Of a stretch of 64,000 nucleotides of DNA, positions 18,383-26,951 are shown piece after piece (position 1 is the stretch's first letter; every line of letters begins with the position of its first letter). The translations under genes were made by a program, and so were the position numbers. Source of the DNA: Chitinophaga sancti (GTDB taxonomy: Bacteria; Bacteroidota; Bacteroidia; Chitinophagales; Chitinophagaceae); NCBI RefSeq assembly GCF_034424315.1, contig NZ_CP139972.1:5332001-5396000 (forward strand), written 5' to 3'. The notes under the pieces were generated by a model. The model did no database searches, was not told the origin of the DNA, and saw only the letters and a program-made list of their open reading frames with translations.

Positions 18383-19207
18383 TTATCCCTTAATAAATGC
18401 TAATATATCTTTATTAATTGTAGCCGCCTCTGTCGTCGGCATACCATGCGGGAAACCCGGATAAGTAATCAGCTTGCCATTCTTCAACAGCTTCGCCGCC
18501 GCCAGCGCAGTCGTCTTATAAGGTACGATCTGATCATCTTCACCATGCAATACCAGTACAGGTACCTCTACCGCTTTCAGATCTTCAGTGAAATCTGTCT
18601 CAGAGAAAGCCTTGACACAGTCATAATGAGCTTTAATACCACCCATCATACCCTGTCTCCACCAATTATCTTTCACACCTTGCTTTACATCCGCACCTTC
18701 ACGATTGTAACCAAAGAATGGAGTCGGAAAATCATGGAAATACTGTGTCCGGTTGGTAGCAGTATTCTCGCGAATTTCATCGAATACTGATAATGGAACA
18801 CCGTCAGGATTGTTGTCATTTTTCACCATGATAGGAGTAACAGCACTGATCAGCACAGCTTTCGCTACGCGACCGTTACCACCATGTTTCGCAACATAAC
18901 GAATTACCTCGCCACCACCGGTTGAGTGACCAATATGAATCGCGTCTTTCAGATCCAGTGCTTTTGTCAGTTCTGCTACATCTGCTACATAAGTATCCAT
19001 TTCGTTTCCTGTAGCTGTCTGTGTAGAACGACCATGGCCTCTGCGGTCATGCGCAATTACTCTGTAACCTTTCTCCAGGAAGAACATCATCTGTAAATCC
19101 CAGTCATCAGAAGATAAAGGCCAACCATGATGAAATACGATAGGTTGTCCGGTACCCCAATCTTTGTAATAAATCTCTGTTCCGTCTTTAACTATAATCT
19201 TACCCAT
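18383..19207 (-). CDS. Alpha/beta hydrolase, chloroperoxidase/arylesterase-like
   Basis: A 274-residue single-domain alpha/beta hydrolase. The catalytic triad is visible: Ser in GHSTGGG (about residue 94), Asp in HGEDDQIVP and His in GFPHGMPT near the C-terminus. The HGWPLSSDDW segment forms the oxyanion-hole region. This pattern matches cofactor-free haloperoxidase/esterase-type proteins, which are usually esterases in practice. No signal peptide is present, so it is cytoplasmic. It is monocistronic. Confidence 0.92.
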   Translation of the reverse strand: MGKIIVKDGTEIYYKDWGTGQPIVFHHGWPLSSDDWDLQMMFFLEKGYRVIAHDRRGHGRSTQTATGNEMDTYVADVAELTKALDLKDAIHIGHSTGGGEVIRYVAKHGGNGRVAKAVLISAVTPIMVKNDNNPDGVPLSVFDEIRENTATNRTQYFHDFPTPFFGYNREGADVKQGVKDNWWRQGMMGGIKAHYDCVKAFSETDFTEDLKAVEVPVLVLHGEDDQIVPYKTTALAAAKLLKNGKLITYPGFPHGMPTTEAATINKDILAFIKG

Positions 19208-19660
19208 ATACCTGTTTTGTTTAGAGTTTTGTGATAATTAAAGTTACTTCGATATTAGATTAGGGAAAGCCCAAGTAACATGCCATATTATCGGTTTTCT
19301 TGTCCGATTCATGGCTTCATCAAAAAAGCCTCAAAACAGCCGCTGCTGCGAAGGCTGATATCCTTCAATCAAAACTGATTTTATCACCGATCGGATGGCT
19401 GCTTAGTGAAATCAATTTGTTCTACATCTAATGGTTAATGCCGGATAAATGATAGAGCACGCAGCACAGCGCCGCACCAGGGATCCCGCATCCACTTTTG
19501 CCGGATCTTTACACTCAATGCAGAAAAGTGTATCCTTTCAAAAAAACAGCCTAATAAACATGAAATAATCAGCTATTCGAGCATGCCAGCCATGTATATG
19601 TTTAATTTTTAAATCTGAAAATATTATGTTGTTTTGTAAATTATACTTAATCCTTAACCT
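19208..19660. other. Divergent intergenic region
   Basis: 453 bp without a supported gene between the alpha/beta hydrolase (minus strand) and a membrane protein (plus strand). No clear -33/-7 promoter pair, hairpin, RNA or repeat was recognised here. Confidence 0.3.
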
Positions 19661-20392
19661 ATGCGTCTGAATATACCCGGTTTCAAAATATACAAGTTAA
19701 AACAATACCAACACCGCGATAAACACCGCCATGATACCGGTTATACTGGTCGAATTACCCAAGGTGGGCGCATCTACATACAAAAGAACTGGTATACTAC
19801 TATCAGCACAAGAAGTGCATACATCGTAGGATGTCAAAATACCGGCACCATCCCTGCAAGCATTCATCTGCACTTTAGTGTATATGACAGGAGCGGCCAC
19901 AAAATAGATTCATTTACAAAATCTTCCTCCCTGCTACTTCCTGGCAAATCAACTGAAATTCCTTTCGGAATTCAGTATGATAAATCATTTCTCAAGCTGG
20001 AAGGTGCGGAAGTCTATCGTGAGGGTACCGACCCCGTCTTTACGCCTATCAAAAGGGCAGTACCTGGTATGTTACGCATAAAAGCCTCACTGGTAGCATT
20101 GTTTCTGAGCTTTGTTTCTGCAATGGCGTTGACAGAACCGCATACACCGGGTGTAGCTTCAGTTTTTCTGCCACTCATTGCAATCACAGCACTTACCATG
20201 TCGATATTGAACAGAACTCCTATATGGTTGATGTTTATATTCCTGTTATTGGTGCCATTCTCGGGGTATAAACCTGAAATTGCAAAGTCTATTTTCATAG
20301 TTGCATTGGGGTACTTAAGCCTGGTATGGAATAAAAGAGGCGCTTTTAAGGATTTCCTGTGTCCGTATTCAACGCCATGGTACCTGGTGTAA
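19661..20392 (+). CDS. Hypothetical membrane protein
   Basis: A 243-residue protein. The first half is a soluble beta-rich domain (about 20-125) with a segment resembling an immunoglobulin-like fold (HLHFSVYDRSGHKIDSFTK). The second half carries about four transmembrane helices (roughly 133-220). No signal peptide is seen. No family was recognised. It precedes two tandem paralogous membrane proteins on the same strand, but 150 bp and a separate -7 element lie between, so co-transcription is doubtful. Confidence 0.65.
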   Translation: MRLNIPGFKIYKLKQYQHRDKHRHDTGYTGRITQGGRIYIQKNWYTTISTRSAYIVGCQNTGTIPASIHLHFSVYDRSGHKIDSFTKSSSLLLPGKSTEIPFGIQYDKSFLKLEGAEVYREGTDPVFTPIKRAVPGMLRIKASLVALFLSFVSAMALTEPHTPGVASVFLPLIAITALTMSILNRTPIWLMFIFLLLVPFSGYKPEIAKSIFIVALGYLSLVWNKRGAFKDFLCPYSTPWYLV

Positions 20393-20515
20393 ATGGGGTA
20401 ATTATAATTTGAGTGCCCCATCTGTGTGCGAATCCTCCTTATTGCACACAGAACAGAAAGGTATGAGGCAGATAAACCCAACCAAAATCATCATACACGA
20501 CTAAGCCAAATTACG

Positions 20516-20523
20516 TAATTTTG
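20516..20523 (+). promoter_or_regulatory. Candidate -7 promoter element
   Basis: TAATTTTG matches the Bacteroidota -7 consensus TAnnTTTG exactly, 20 bp before the first tandem paralogue. No good -33 TTTG was found at the right distance. Confidence 0.4.
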
Positions 20524-20542
20524 GCCTCCAAATACCTATGAC

Positions 20543-21229
20543 ATGTTTGAATCTAAGGAGCCCGCATACCTTGAATTGCAAGACATTGATTCAATAGACA
20601 TCGAATTATTCTTACCGAAACTTGAACAATCATTAGAATTCACGTTCGGTTCCGATGAGACTCTCAAAATCCTTACATTTGGCGACCTCTGTGACCACAT
20701 AGTCCATAAACTGGAAGAAAAAGCCACCAAAGACTGTACTTCACAGCAGGCTTTTTACAGGATCAGGAAAGCCATCAAAGATGCGCAATTGTATGACGCA
20801 GCACTTAGCACTGATACCAGCCTGGAGGAAATATTCCCCCGCAAACACAGATATCAGCTGATCAAAAACTTCGAAACCAAATTAGGTTTTAAAGTTCAGC
20901 TCCTTCAACAGCGGCCTTGGTTATTACTTTTATCCCGCCTGGCCTTGCTGGTGTCCATAGTTACATTATTCTGTGTATTTTTAAAAGGTCTGGCAGGAGT
21001 TATTGTTTCTCTCTTAGGCATCTCGTTATCCAGATTACCACGTAAAAAACTGACGGTAAAAACCGTTGGACAACTGGCAAAAAAGATTGCAAAAGAAAAC
21101 TACAATGATGTAAGACGCACTCCAGCTGTTGTAAATGAGGAAGAAATCGTTCAAAAAATAAAGGAAATGTTTATAAAAGAATTTGAGCTGCATGAATCTT
21201 CCTTAACAAGAGACGCTCCTTTCAATTAA
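20543..21229 (+). CDS. Tandem membrane protein, paralogue 1
   Basis: A 228-residue protein. It has an N-terminal acidic domain (about 1-110) with an FGDLCDHIVHKLEE segment and a conserved DCTSQQAFYRIRKAI stretch, then a hydrophobic region with about two membrane helices (about 125-165), and a C-terminal helical tail ending with LTRDAPFN. The next gene repeats this plan almost residue for residue in the conserved segments. The N-terminal part resembles acyl-carrier-like helical bundles in pattern, but no carrier serine motif is certain. The function is unknown. Confidence 0.75.
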   Translation: MFESKEPAYLELQDIDSIDIELFLPKLEQSLEFTFGSDETLKILTFGDLCDHIVHKLEEKATKDCTSQQAFYRIRKAIKDAQLYDAALSTDTSLEEIFPRKHRYQLIKNFETKLGFKVQLLQQRPWLLLLSRLALLVSIVTLFCVFLKGLAGVIVSLLGISLSRLPRKKLTVKTVGQLAKKIAKENYNDVRRTPAVVNEEEIVQKIKEMFIKEFELHESSLTRDAPFN

Positions 21230-21242
21230 AATTTATCCAAAC

Positions 21243-21914
21243 ATGGAATCTGATGAACTAATCGACATAGATATAGCGGACCTCAATGATATGCTGTCGA
21301 AAATTGAAACCTCCTTTCACATAAAGTTCACGGAAACAGATAACAAACATGTAAAAACCTTCGGCGAACTTTGCGATGTGATTGTCAATAAAATAGAAGG
21401 TAATCATGTAAATGACTGCACTACACAGCAGGCTTTTTATAAGGTTCGGAAGGCTATTATCGCTACACAGCATTGGGAAAAAAATGCTGTAAAACCTGAT
21501 ACAAAGCTAGCTAAGGTATTTCCCCGCAAACATCGGCGTAAGCTGGTAAAAAAGTTCGAAACTGCGCTTGGATATAAAACCCACTTACTCGAGCCCAAAA
21601 TGTGGTTATCCACTTTTCAGATATTAGCGACCCTGGCCAGTATGGTTACCATTTTCTTTTCTCCGCTATATGGCTTTACAGGCCTGGCATTGTGCATATC
21701 CAGTGGATGGATTACCATAAAACTAAGTAAAGAGTTGAATCTGGTAAGCGTACAACAACTGGTAGAAAGGGTTACAAGAGAACATTATATGACCATTAGA
21801 CGTAATCCTTGTACAGTAAACCGTGCAGAGATCATTCCGCAATTAAAAGAACTGTTCAAAGCTGATTTATCATTGGATGATCATGCAGTAAGAGCAGATG
21901 CTCCATTATTCTGA
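21243..21914 (+). CDS. Tandem membrane protein, paralogue 2
   Basis: A 223-residue paralogue of the preceding gene, starting 13 bp after it. Shared landmarks are FGELCDVIVNKIE, DCTTQQAFYKVRKAI, FPRKHRRKLVKKFE, two central membrane helices and a C-terminal VRADAPLF. The matching layout over the full length indicates a recent tandem duplication with divergence. The two proteins may form a heteromeric complex at the inner membrane; this is inference. No enzyme motif is recognised. Confidence 0.75.
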   Translation: MESDELIDIDIADLNDMLSKIETSFHIKFTETDNKHVKTFGELCDVIVNKIEGNHVNDCTTQQAFYKVRKAIIATQHWEKNAVKPDTKLAKVFPRKHRRKLVKKFETALGYKTHLLEPKMWLSTFQILATLASMVTIFFSPLYGFTGLALCISSGWITIKLSKELNLVSVQQLVERVTREHYMTIRRNPCTVNRAEIIPQLKELFKADLSLDDHAVRADAPLF

Positions 21915-21916
21915 TC

Positions 21917-22606
21917 TTATATCAGGCCAACTTTTTTAAGATCACCCTCCTCCTTTATCCATTTCTCTCTTCTTTTCATCTCCGCCTCACTAACCTCATT
22001 CGAAACATACGATCCTAACCTCACCTCCCCATCCGGCACATACTTCGCAATAATTACGCCCGTAGTTGAAATCACTGACGCTGTCATTTTCCACTGCTGT
22101 GCCACAGTTCCCTCAGCAAATAATTTCTTTCCTTTCCCCAATGTGATCGGATGTATCCATGTGTACAATTCGTCCACCAGATGGTTCTCAAATAGTGTCT
22201 GCACCAGGCGGCCACTACCGTGTACCAGTAAATCAGGACCATCCTGCTCCTTCAATTTCCTCAGCTCATTAACAATATCAGTACTGATCAATACAGAATG
22301 CGCCCAGGAAGTGTCAACAGGCGTAGTCGCCACTACGTATTTATTAATCTGATTAAACTTCTCACCGATTGGGTTATCGCCATTATAAGGCCAGTAAGAT
22401 GCAAATATTTCATACGTTTTTCGCCCCAGCAATAAATCAAATGGCTGCTCCATGATTTTAGTTAATACATTCTTTGTCTGCTCATCGCCATATCCAAATT
22501 GCCAGCCACCCCATATAAACCCATTAGCAGGATCTTCCTGCGGTCCGCCGGGTGCCTGAAGCACGCCGTCCATGGTCAGAAATGTAGTTACAATTATCTT
22601 CCGCAT
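21917..22606 (-). CDS. Dihydrofolate-reductase/RibD-C-like family protein
   Basis: A 229-residue protein with the RibD C-terminal/DHFR-like fold. The start MRKIIVTTFLTMDGVLQAPG, the FDLLLGRKTYEIFASYWP segment and the DLLVHGSGRLVQTL segment are typical. Such proteins bind NADPH-like cofactors, but few have a proven substrate, and most are not true DHFRs. It is convergent with the tandem paralogues (2 bp between stop codons). No operon partner is present. Confidence 0.9.
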   Translation of the reverse strand: MRKIIVTTFLTMDGVLQAPGGPQEDPANGFIWGGWQFGYGDEQTKNVLTKIMEQPFDLLLGRKTYEIFASYWPYNGDNPIGEKFNQINKYVVATTPVDTSWAHSVLISTDIVNELRKLKEQDGPDLLVHGSGRLVQTLFENHLVDELYTWIHPITLGKGKKLFAEGTVAQQWKMTASVISTTGVIIAKYVPDGEVRLGSYVSNEVSEAEMKRREKWIKEEGDLKKVGLI

Positions 22607-22782
22607 AGCTTAGGATTTTATTACCCTAAAAGTAAGTCTCTTTAAAAATAAGAATAGGGTAGGAGTACGACAATTACACGGTGCACTTGCGACAAAACAA
22701 CTTTAACATTTTCGCTTAATCTTATTTTTTACCTTGCGAACAAGGGGTTTAACCTGATGCCAGGTAGCAAGCGTGTGCCTGT

Positions 22783-22814
22783 TTTGATTTGATTTGTTTG
22801 ACCTGATTTCTTTG
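22783..22814 (+). promoter_or_regulatory. Candidate promoter of the TlpA-like gene
   Basis: TTTG (22783-22786), 20 bp, then TTTCTTTG (22807-22814), one mismatch from the consensus -7. It lies about 73 bp before the start codon. Confidence 0.45.
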
Positions 22815-22887
22815 CGCTCCTGAAATGATTTAAATCTTCAAATTTATTCCACGTAACTAATTCAGCCACGATAACCTATTACCATTT

Positions 22888-24081
22888 ATGACCCGTTCAC
22901 GTTTATTTACCCTACTTCAACACAGTACCTGTCTACTTTGTTTATGCCTGCTGGGCCTTTGTTCCATCAACGTTTCTGCCCAATTAAAGTTCCGCATTGA
23001 AGGCCACATAGACAACACCCACGCCAAACCCTCAAAAAACGATGTTGGTGATAGTGATATCATTGTTCTTAATTTTGGTAATCTTGTAAGAAAAGATACA
23101 GTCAGGATACACAACAACGCCTTTCACATGGAAGGAGAAATACCCTATCCTTCTTCCGCCTTTATTGAATACAAGTATGGTGGCAATTTAATTCTATTGG
23201 ATAGCAGCAGCTATCTGTTTACGCTTGTAAAAAAAGACATAGATAGTACTCACGCCACCTACGAGCAGGAGATTAAAACAAAATCCACCTTCCACAATAC
23301 CTGGGAAAAATTCTATGACAACAAAGCCAAATTGGTACAGGAGCGCAACCAACTAAACGAGGCGGCGCAGCATACAACCAACCCTGACAGTGCGCTGTAT
23401 TACGCTTTTGCCATCAAAGCAGCAAACAAAAAGATAGTCGCATTCTACCATCAATTTGCAGCGGATCATCCCAACAGCTATATCGCAGCATACATTCTGG
23501 TGGGGGCCCCGGATTTTTCTTATGCTAATTACATGGATGTCTACAGTTCATTCTCTGACAATATCAAAAATTCCTATTATGGTAAGAACTTCTATAGCCG
23601 TATGATAGCGAGCAAGGATGACAAGAAAGAAGAACAGGCAAAAACAGAAATTGCCCAAACAGCGCCAGGTATGTTCCCGGTTACTAATACTATTGATACT
23701 GCTTTAAATAAAATAGTGCTGGATAAAGATTTTTTCAGCAAGCACAAATATACCCTGATCGAATTTTGGGCCAGCTGGTGTGGGCCATGCAGGAAGCTGA
23801 ATGAGAATCTCAAAAAAATGACCGCTTCTTTTAAAGAAAAAGATGTAGAGTTGGTAGGGTTTTCATTGGATCAGGGATCAGAAGCCTGGAAGATTGCAAT
23901 GATCAATGATAAGTTGCCATGGTTGCAGGTAAGTGATCTGAAAGCTGTCGATTCGCCTTTGGCGCAATACCTGAAGCTGGGGGTGATTCCGGCGAATGTA
24001 TTGGTGGATAGGGAAGGGAAGATAGTAAGGACGAATATTTATGAGGGGGAGTTGGAAGGTTTTCTAAAGGGGGTGAATTAG
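22888..24081 (+). CDS. TlpA-like thiol-disulfide oxidoreductase with DUF4369-like domain
   Basis: A 397-residue protein with a signal peptide (about 1-31). The N-terminal region (about 32-250) resembles the DUF4369 module common in Bacteroidota thioredoxins. The C-terminal thioredoxin domain has the redox motif FWASWCGPCRK (Cys about 297 and 300) and a cis-proline in VIPANVLVD. These proteins act in the periplasm, usually reducing disulfides or maturing cytochromes. It is monocistronic. Its last 18 bp overlap the end of a small antisense gene fragment. Confidence 0.92.
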   Translation: MTRSRLFTLLQHSTCLLCLCLLGLCSINVSAQLKFRIEGHIDNTHAKPSKNDVGDSDIIVLNFGNLVRKDTVRIHNNAFHMEGEIPYPSSAFIEYKYGGNLILLDSSSYLFTLVKKDIDSTHATYEQEIKTKSTFHNTWEKFYDNKAKLVQERNQLNEAAQHTTNPDSALYYAFAIKAANKKIVAFYHQFAADHPNSYIAAYILVGAPDFSYANYMDVYSSFSDNIKNSYYGKNFYSRMIASKDDKKEEQAKTEIAQTAPGMFPVTNTIDTALNKIVLDKDFFSKHKYTLIEFWASWCGPCRKLNENLKKMTASFKEKDVELVGFSLDQGSEAWKIAMINDKLPWLQVSDLKAVDSPLAQYLKLGVIPANVLVDREGKIVRTNIYEGELEGFLKGVN

Positions 24082-24312
24082 CTTCGATAGCTTAAGGCTA
24101 CTTTGCAAATCCTCCTGATCTTTGGGATATTTTATTTTACGCAGAAATTCTACCATCGCAATTTCTCCTCCCGGGAAGGTAGGGGGCTTTTCAACAAAAT
24201 CGTAAACAAACATTTTGAGCCTGTTATCCCAAAGGGTATTACTTTGCTGTGCTTTAAGGCCAATGCTGATTATGCAAAGCAATAACAGCAATGAACATCT
24301 ATTCAGATGCAT
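24064..24312 (-). pseudogene. Truncated TonB-C-like protein
   Basis: An 82-codon ORF with a signal peptide (about 1-21) and the beginning of a small TonB-C-type protein: DFVEKPPTFPGGEIAMVEFL followed by RKIKYPK. In intact relatives a further 50-70 residues of the TonB C-terminal fold follow. Here the frame ends abruptly with an unrelated tail inside the 3' end of the TlpA-like gene. It is therefore most likely a remnant left by a deletion, although a short expressed protein cannot be excluded. It is convergent with and overlaps the TlpA-like gene by 18 bp. Confidence 0.5.
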
Positions 24313-24418
24313 AAGGATGGTTTAGACACTAAAAAAATAGTGTGTTATCAAAAATACGGTAGAAGTTTGTGCCTATAAAGCACTTTTCTTCATAAAAACT
24401 GCCAATACTAAAACAGAT

Positions 24419-24703
24419 ATGCAAATAACCGGCAAATTTCAGGTAACAGATGCTTTTAATAGTAGAGATAATAAAGGGATTGTTGTGTTAGGAAAGCTAC
24501 TCGAAGGAACTGTTACCATTGGTAACCTAATAAGTTTTATCACTAAAATGGGGGAAAAGACCATATACATCTTAGAAATTGAAAAGGGGCAATCAGTTTC
24601 TGGCCGTTCTTTTATGGCTTTTCTTATTAAACTTAACGATCCGTCAGACCTTGCTGAACTTAAAATGTTAAGTGGTACTGAGATTAAAATCAAAAGCACA
24701 TAA
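24419..24703 (+). CDS. Small protein resembling a translation-factor beta-barrel domain
   Basis: A 94-residue protein with no signal peptide. The pattern (FQVTDAF, then GIVVLGKLLEGTVTIGNL, then a G-rich strand and LSGTEIKI at the end) resembles domain 2 of elongation-factor-type GTPases, a small beta-barrel. No GTPase domain is present. It could be an independent small barrel protein. It is followed by the tRNA-Asn terminator on the opposite strand. The assignment is by pattern only. Confidence 0.6.
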   Translation: MQITGKFQVTDAFNSRDNKGIVVLGKLLEGTVTIGNLISFITKMGEKTIYILEIEKGQSVSGRSFMAFLIKLNDPSDLAELKMLSGTEIKIKST

Positions 24704-24738
24704 AGCCCATTCTCACCAACCAGGAAAATGATTCCCAT

Positions 24739-24778
24739 AAAAAAAGGCCAGCATCACTGCTAGCCTTCCCTTTTTTCG
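24739..24778 (-). terminator. Bidirectional terminator between small gene and tRNA-Asn
   Basis: A hairpin with arms AAGGCCAGC and GCTAGCCTT (one mismatch) is flanked by A and T runs on both sides. It can stop transcripts from the small plus-strand gene and from the minus-strand tRNA. Confidence 0.7.
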
Positions 24779-24852
24779 CTCCCCCTTCAGGACTTGAACC
24801 TGAGACCCTCTGATTAACAGTCAGATGCTCTAACCAACTGAGCTAAGGAGGA
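24779..24852 (-). tRNA. tRNA-Asn (anticodon GUU)
   Basis: Read on the minus strand, a complete 74-nt cloverleaf: acceptor TCCTCCT/AGGGGGA, D stem GCTC/GAGC, anticodon stem TCTGA/TCAGA with loop CTGTTAA, T stem TCAGG/CCTGA with loop TTCAAGT, discriminator G. The anticodon is GTT. CCA is not encoded. Confidence 0.97.
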
Positions 24853-24875
24853 ATGTTTTCCCCGTTTCGGGATTG

Positions 24876-24905
24876 CAAAGATAGACAAACTTTTATTTCC
24901 GCAAA
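24876..24905 (-). promoter_or_regulatory. Promoter of tRNA-Asn
   Basis: On the minus strand, TTTG (24902-24905) and a perfect -7 TATCTTTG (24876-24883) are separated by 18 bp, ending 24 bp upstream of the tRNA. Confidence 0.65.
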
Positions 24906-24919
24906 ATATTTTTTGAAAA

Positions 24920-26497
24920 TTATTTTACCAAAACCAACAACCGCTCTCCCACAGCCCTTTTCCGCGTATAAAAATTTACAAACTCCCCATCCAGCTTCGT
25001 CACCGGAAACCTCGGAAACGATTTCAACACCTCACAATCCCGCCCCCTTACCTTCAAACTATCCATCGCCTCCCTCGTCGTATACAACAACACCGGCACC
25101 TGCATCAACGTATCCGACCTCAACACCGGCGCATCCAGATAAAAATTAAACGCATAAGAATTCTCCTTATACATACACACCGCCCCACCCCTCAAATGCT
25201 CATTCGCATAAAACGCAGCCGAACTCCCACTCTGATACCCCAATACATCCGGATAAAACATCCCGTTCAAAAACAAATTCAATACCACCGACATCAAACA
25301 AGTCCTGAAAAATACCCGCTCCTCCTTCACCACAAAAAACAACACCATCACACCCGCTATCAACCCCACAAATACATAATTGATCTGAGGCCGGTATAAA
25401 GCCCATAATCCCACTATCGCCACCGCCATGACACTCATGATCACCCGCTGCGTAATAACAAAAAATTTAGGCTTATTTAGCGAAAGTATATACTGCGCCG
25501 TGAGTATCGCAAAAAATGGGAAAATGATATTCAGATAATGCGGTAACTGAAACTTCGACATACTAAACAACAAAAACGTACTCAGGGCTCCGCTGATACA
25601 ATAAAACTCTACCGCTACCTCCCGCTTCCTGATAAACTGTACCACCGCCGCATACAACATCACCGACCACGGCAAAAATGCCCACAATACCGTATGGAAA
25701 AAGAACAAAGGATCCCCCGATCCCCTGATCGGCCCCGTATTCATAAACCGCCCAAACTGACTATCCCAAAAGAAAAACCGGATACCAGATACCCCCGTCC
25801 GCCCAAATACCACCTTCTCCGGATGCGCGTCAAACTGCTGATACAATGCAAACAACTCCGGCGTAATAAACACCAGCACCAATACCCCCACTACCAACCA
25901 CCGCCAATGAAACAACTCCCTCCACTGCTTCGTAAAAATATACTGCCCCGCTATCGCACACCCCACCGGCACTAACGCAAACGGCCCCTTCGTCATTACC
26001 GCACATGCCGTCAACAATGCCCCCAACAACAAACGCCGCTTATATAACAAGTAAACAGCCCCTATGATCAAACCCGTCAGATAAGGCTCCGCCCGCACAT
26101 CCGTACTGGATATCACCAAATGCTCCGCCGTCAGTAATATACATACCGACCACCGCGCCACCTTATCCCCATACAGGTCAAAAGCAAAACGATACGTAAA
26201 GTATACCCCCATCATCAAAAACAGGAAAGCAGGTAACTTGTAAGCAAATGTTGTAAAACCGAAAATCTGATAGCTTAAAGCCATCATCCAGAAAGGAAAA
26301 TGAGGTTTATCCAGCCACTCCTGACCATCCGCAAACAAATTCAGATAATCATGATGCTGCACCATATACTTCGCAATACCAGCATACAATGCACCATCGG
26401 GCTCCATAATAGTAACAGACAATCCTGTTATATGCATAAAAATAAGCAGGCCAATGATCCACCAGCTTATCTTCTTCTCAGAGAAGTTATCAGACAT
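24920..26497 (-). CDS. GT39/ArnT-like membrane glycosyltransferase
   Basis: A 525-residue polytopic membrane protein of the PMT/ArnT superfamily. The start chosen is the ATG at 26497; a TTG two codons earlier is possible. The first periplasmic loop carries the typical acidic pair in MEPDGALYAG and the WLDKPHFPFW segment. About ten to twelve transmembrane helices follow. Family members transfer sugars from polyprenyl-phosphate donors to lipid A, proteins or glycans. No neighbouring glycan gene shows the acceptor. It is a single gene. Confidence 0.88.
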   Translation of the reverse strand: MSDNFSEKKISWWIIGLLIFMHITGLSVTIMEPDGALYAGIAKYMVQHHDYLNLFADGQEWLDKPHFPFWMMALSYQIFGFTTFAYKLPAFLFLMMGVYFTYRFAFDLYGDKVARWSVCILLTAEHLVISSTDVRAEPYLTGLIIGAVYLLYKRRLLLGALLTACAVMTKGPFALVPVGCAIAGQYIFTKQWRELFHWRWLVVGVLVLVFITPELFALYQQFDAHPEKVVFGRTGVSGIRFFFWDSQFGRFMNTGPIRGSGDPLFFFHTVLWAFLPWSVMLYAAVVQFIRKREVAVEFYCISGALSTFLLFSMSKFQLPHYLNIIFPFFAILTAQYILSLNKPKFFVITQRVIMSVMAVAIVGLWALYRPQINYVFVGLIAGVMVLFFVVKEERVFFRTCLMSVVLNLFLNGMFYPDVLGYQSGSSAAFYANEHLRGGAVCMYKENSYAFNFYLDAPVLRSDTLMQVPVLLYTTREAMDSLKVRGRDCEVLKSFPRFPVTKLDGEFVNFYTRKRAVGERLLVLVK

Positions 26498-26609
26498 GCG
26501 CAAATATTACATCGCTGAAGCTAATTACCAAGGTCCTTAATGGAAATTTAACACCCTGACAACAGGCACCAAAATACCATGCAATCCTGCAGACCACCAA
26601 CCTGACAAC

Positions 26610-26948
26610 TTACCACCCAAACAACCCCGTCTTCTCCAACCCCAAATACAAGCCATCCTCCCTCACCTCAATCGGATACGTCTTCAGAAAATACCCCTCC
26701 CCACTGGTGTTCCGCCCATTCTTCACACTAAACCTATACCTGTGCAACGGACACACCACATTCCCATCCTCATCTACCCAACCATCCACCATCACCCCGC
26801 TCGCATGCGGACACTTATAAGCAAACGCATACAAAGCACCCTCATACCGCGTAAAAGAGATCTTCTTCCCCTCTACCTCCAGTACTGTCAGATCCTTTTC
26901 ACCAATCCCCGGATCGGCAAACCGGTGCCATGTATACGTCTTTCCCAT
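26610..26948 (-). CDS. Rieske [2Fe-2S] ferredoxin-like protein
   Basis: A 112-residue Rieske protein with C46-x-H48 (CPH) and C66-x2-H69 (CPLH), 17 residues apart, the full cluster-binding set. There is no membrane anchor, and the length fits soluble Rieske ferredoxins that feed electrons to oxygenases or nitrite reductase-like enzymes. It starts 3 bp after hflX and probably shares its transcript. No oxygenase partner lies nearby, so its redox partner is unknown. Confidence 0.92.
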   Translation of the reverse strand: MGKTYTWHRFADPGIGEKDLTVLEVEGKKISFTRYEGALYAFAYKCPHASGVMVDGWVDEDGNVVCPLHRYRFSVKNGRNTSGEGYFLKTYPIEVREDGLYLGLEKTGLFGW

Positions 26949-26951
26949 ATG

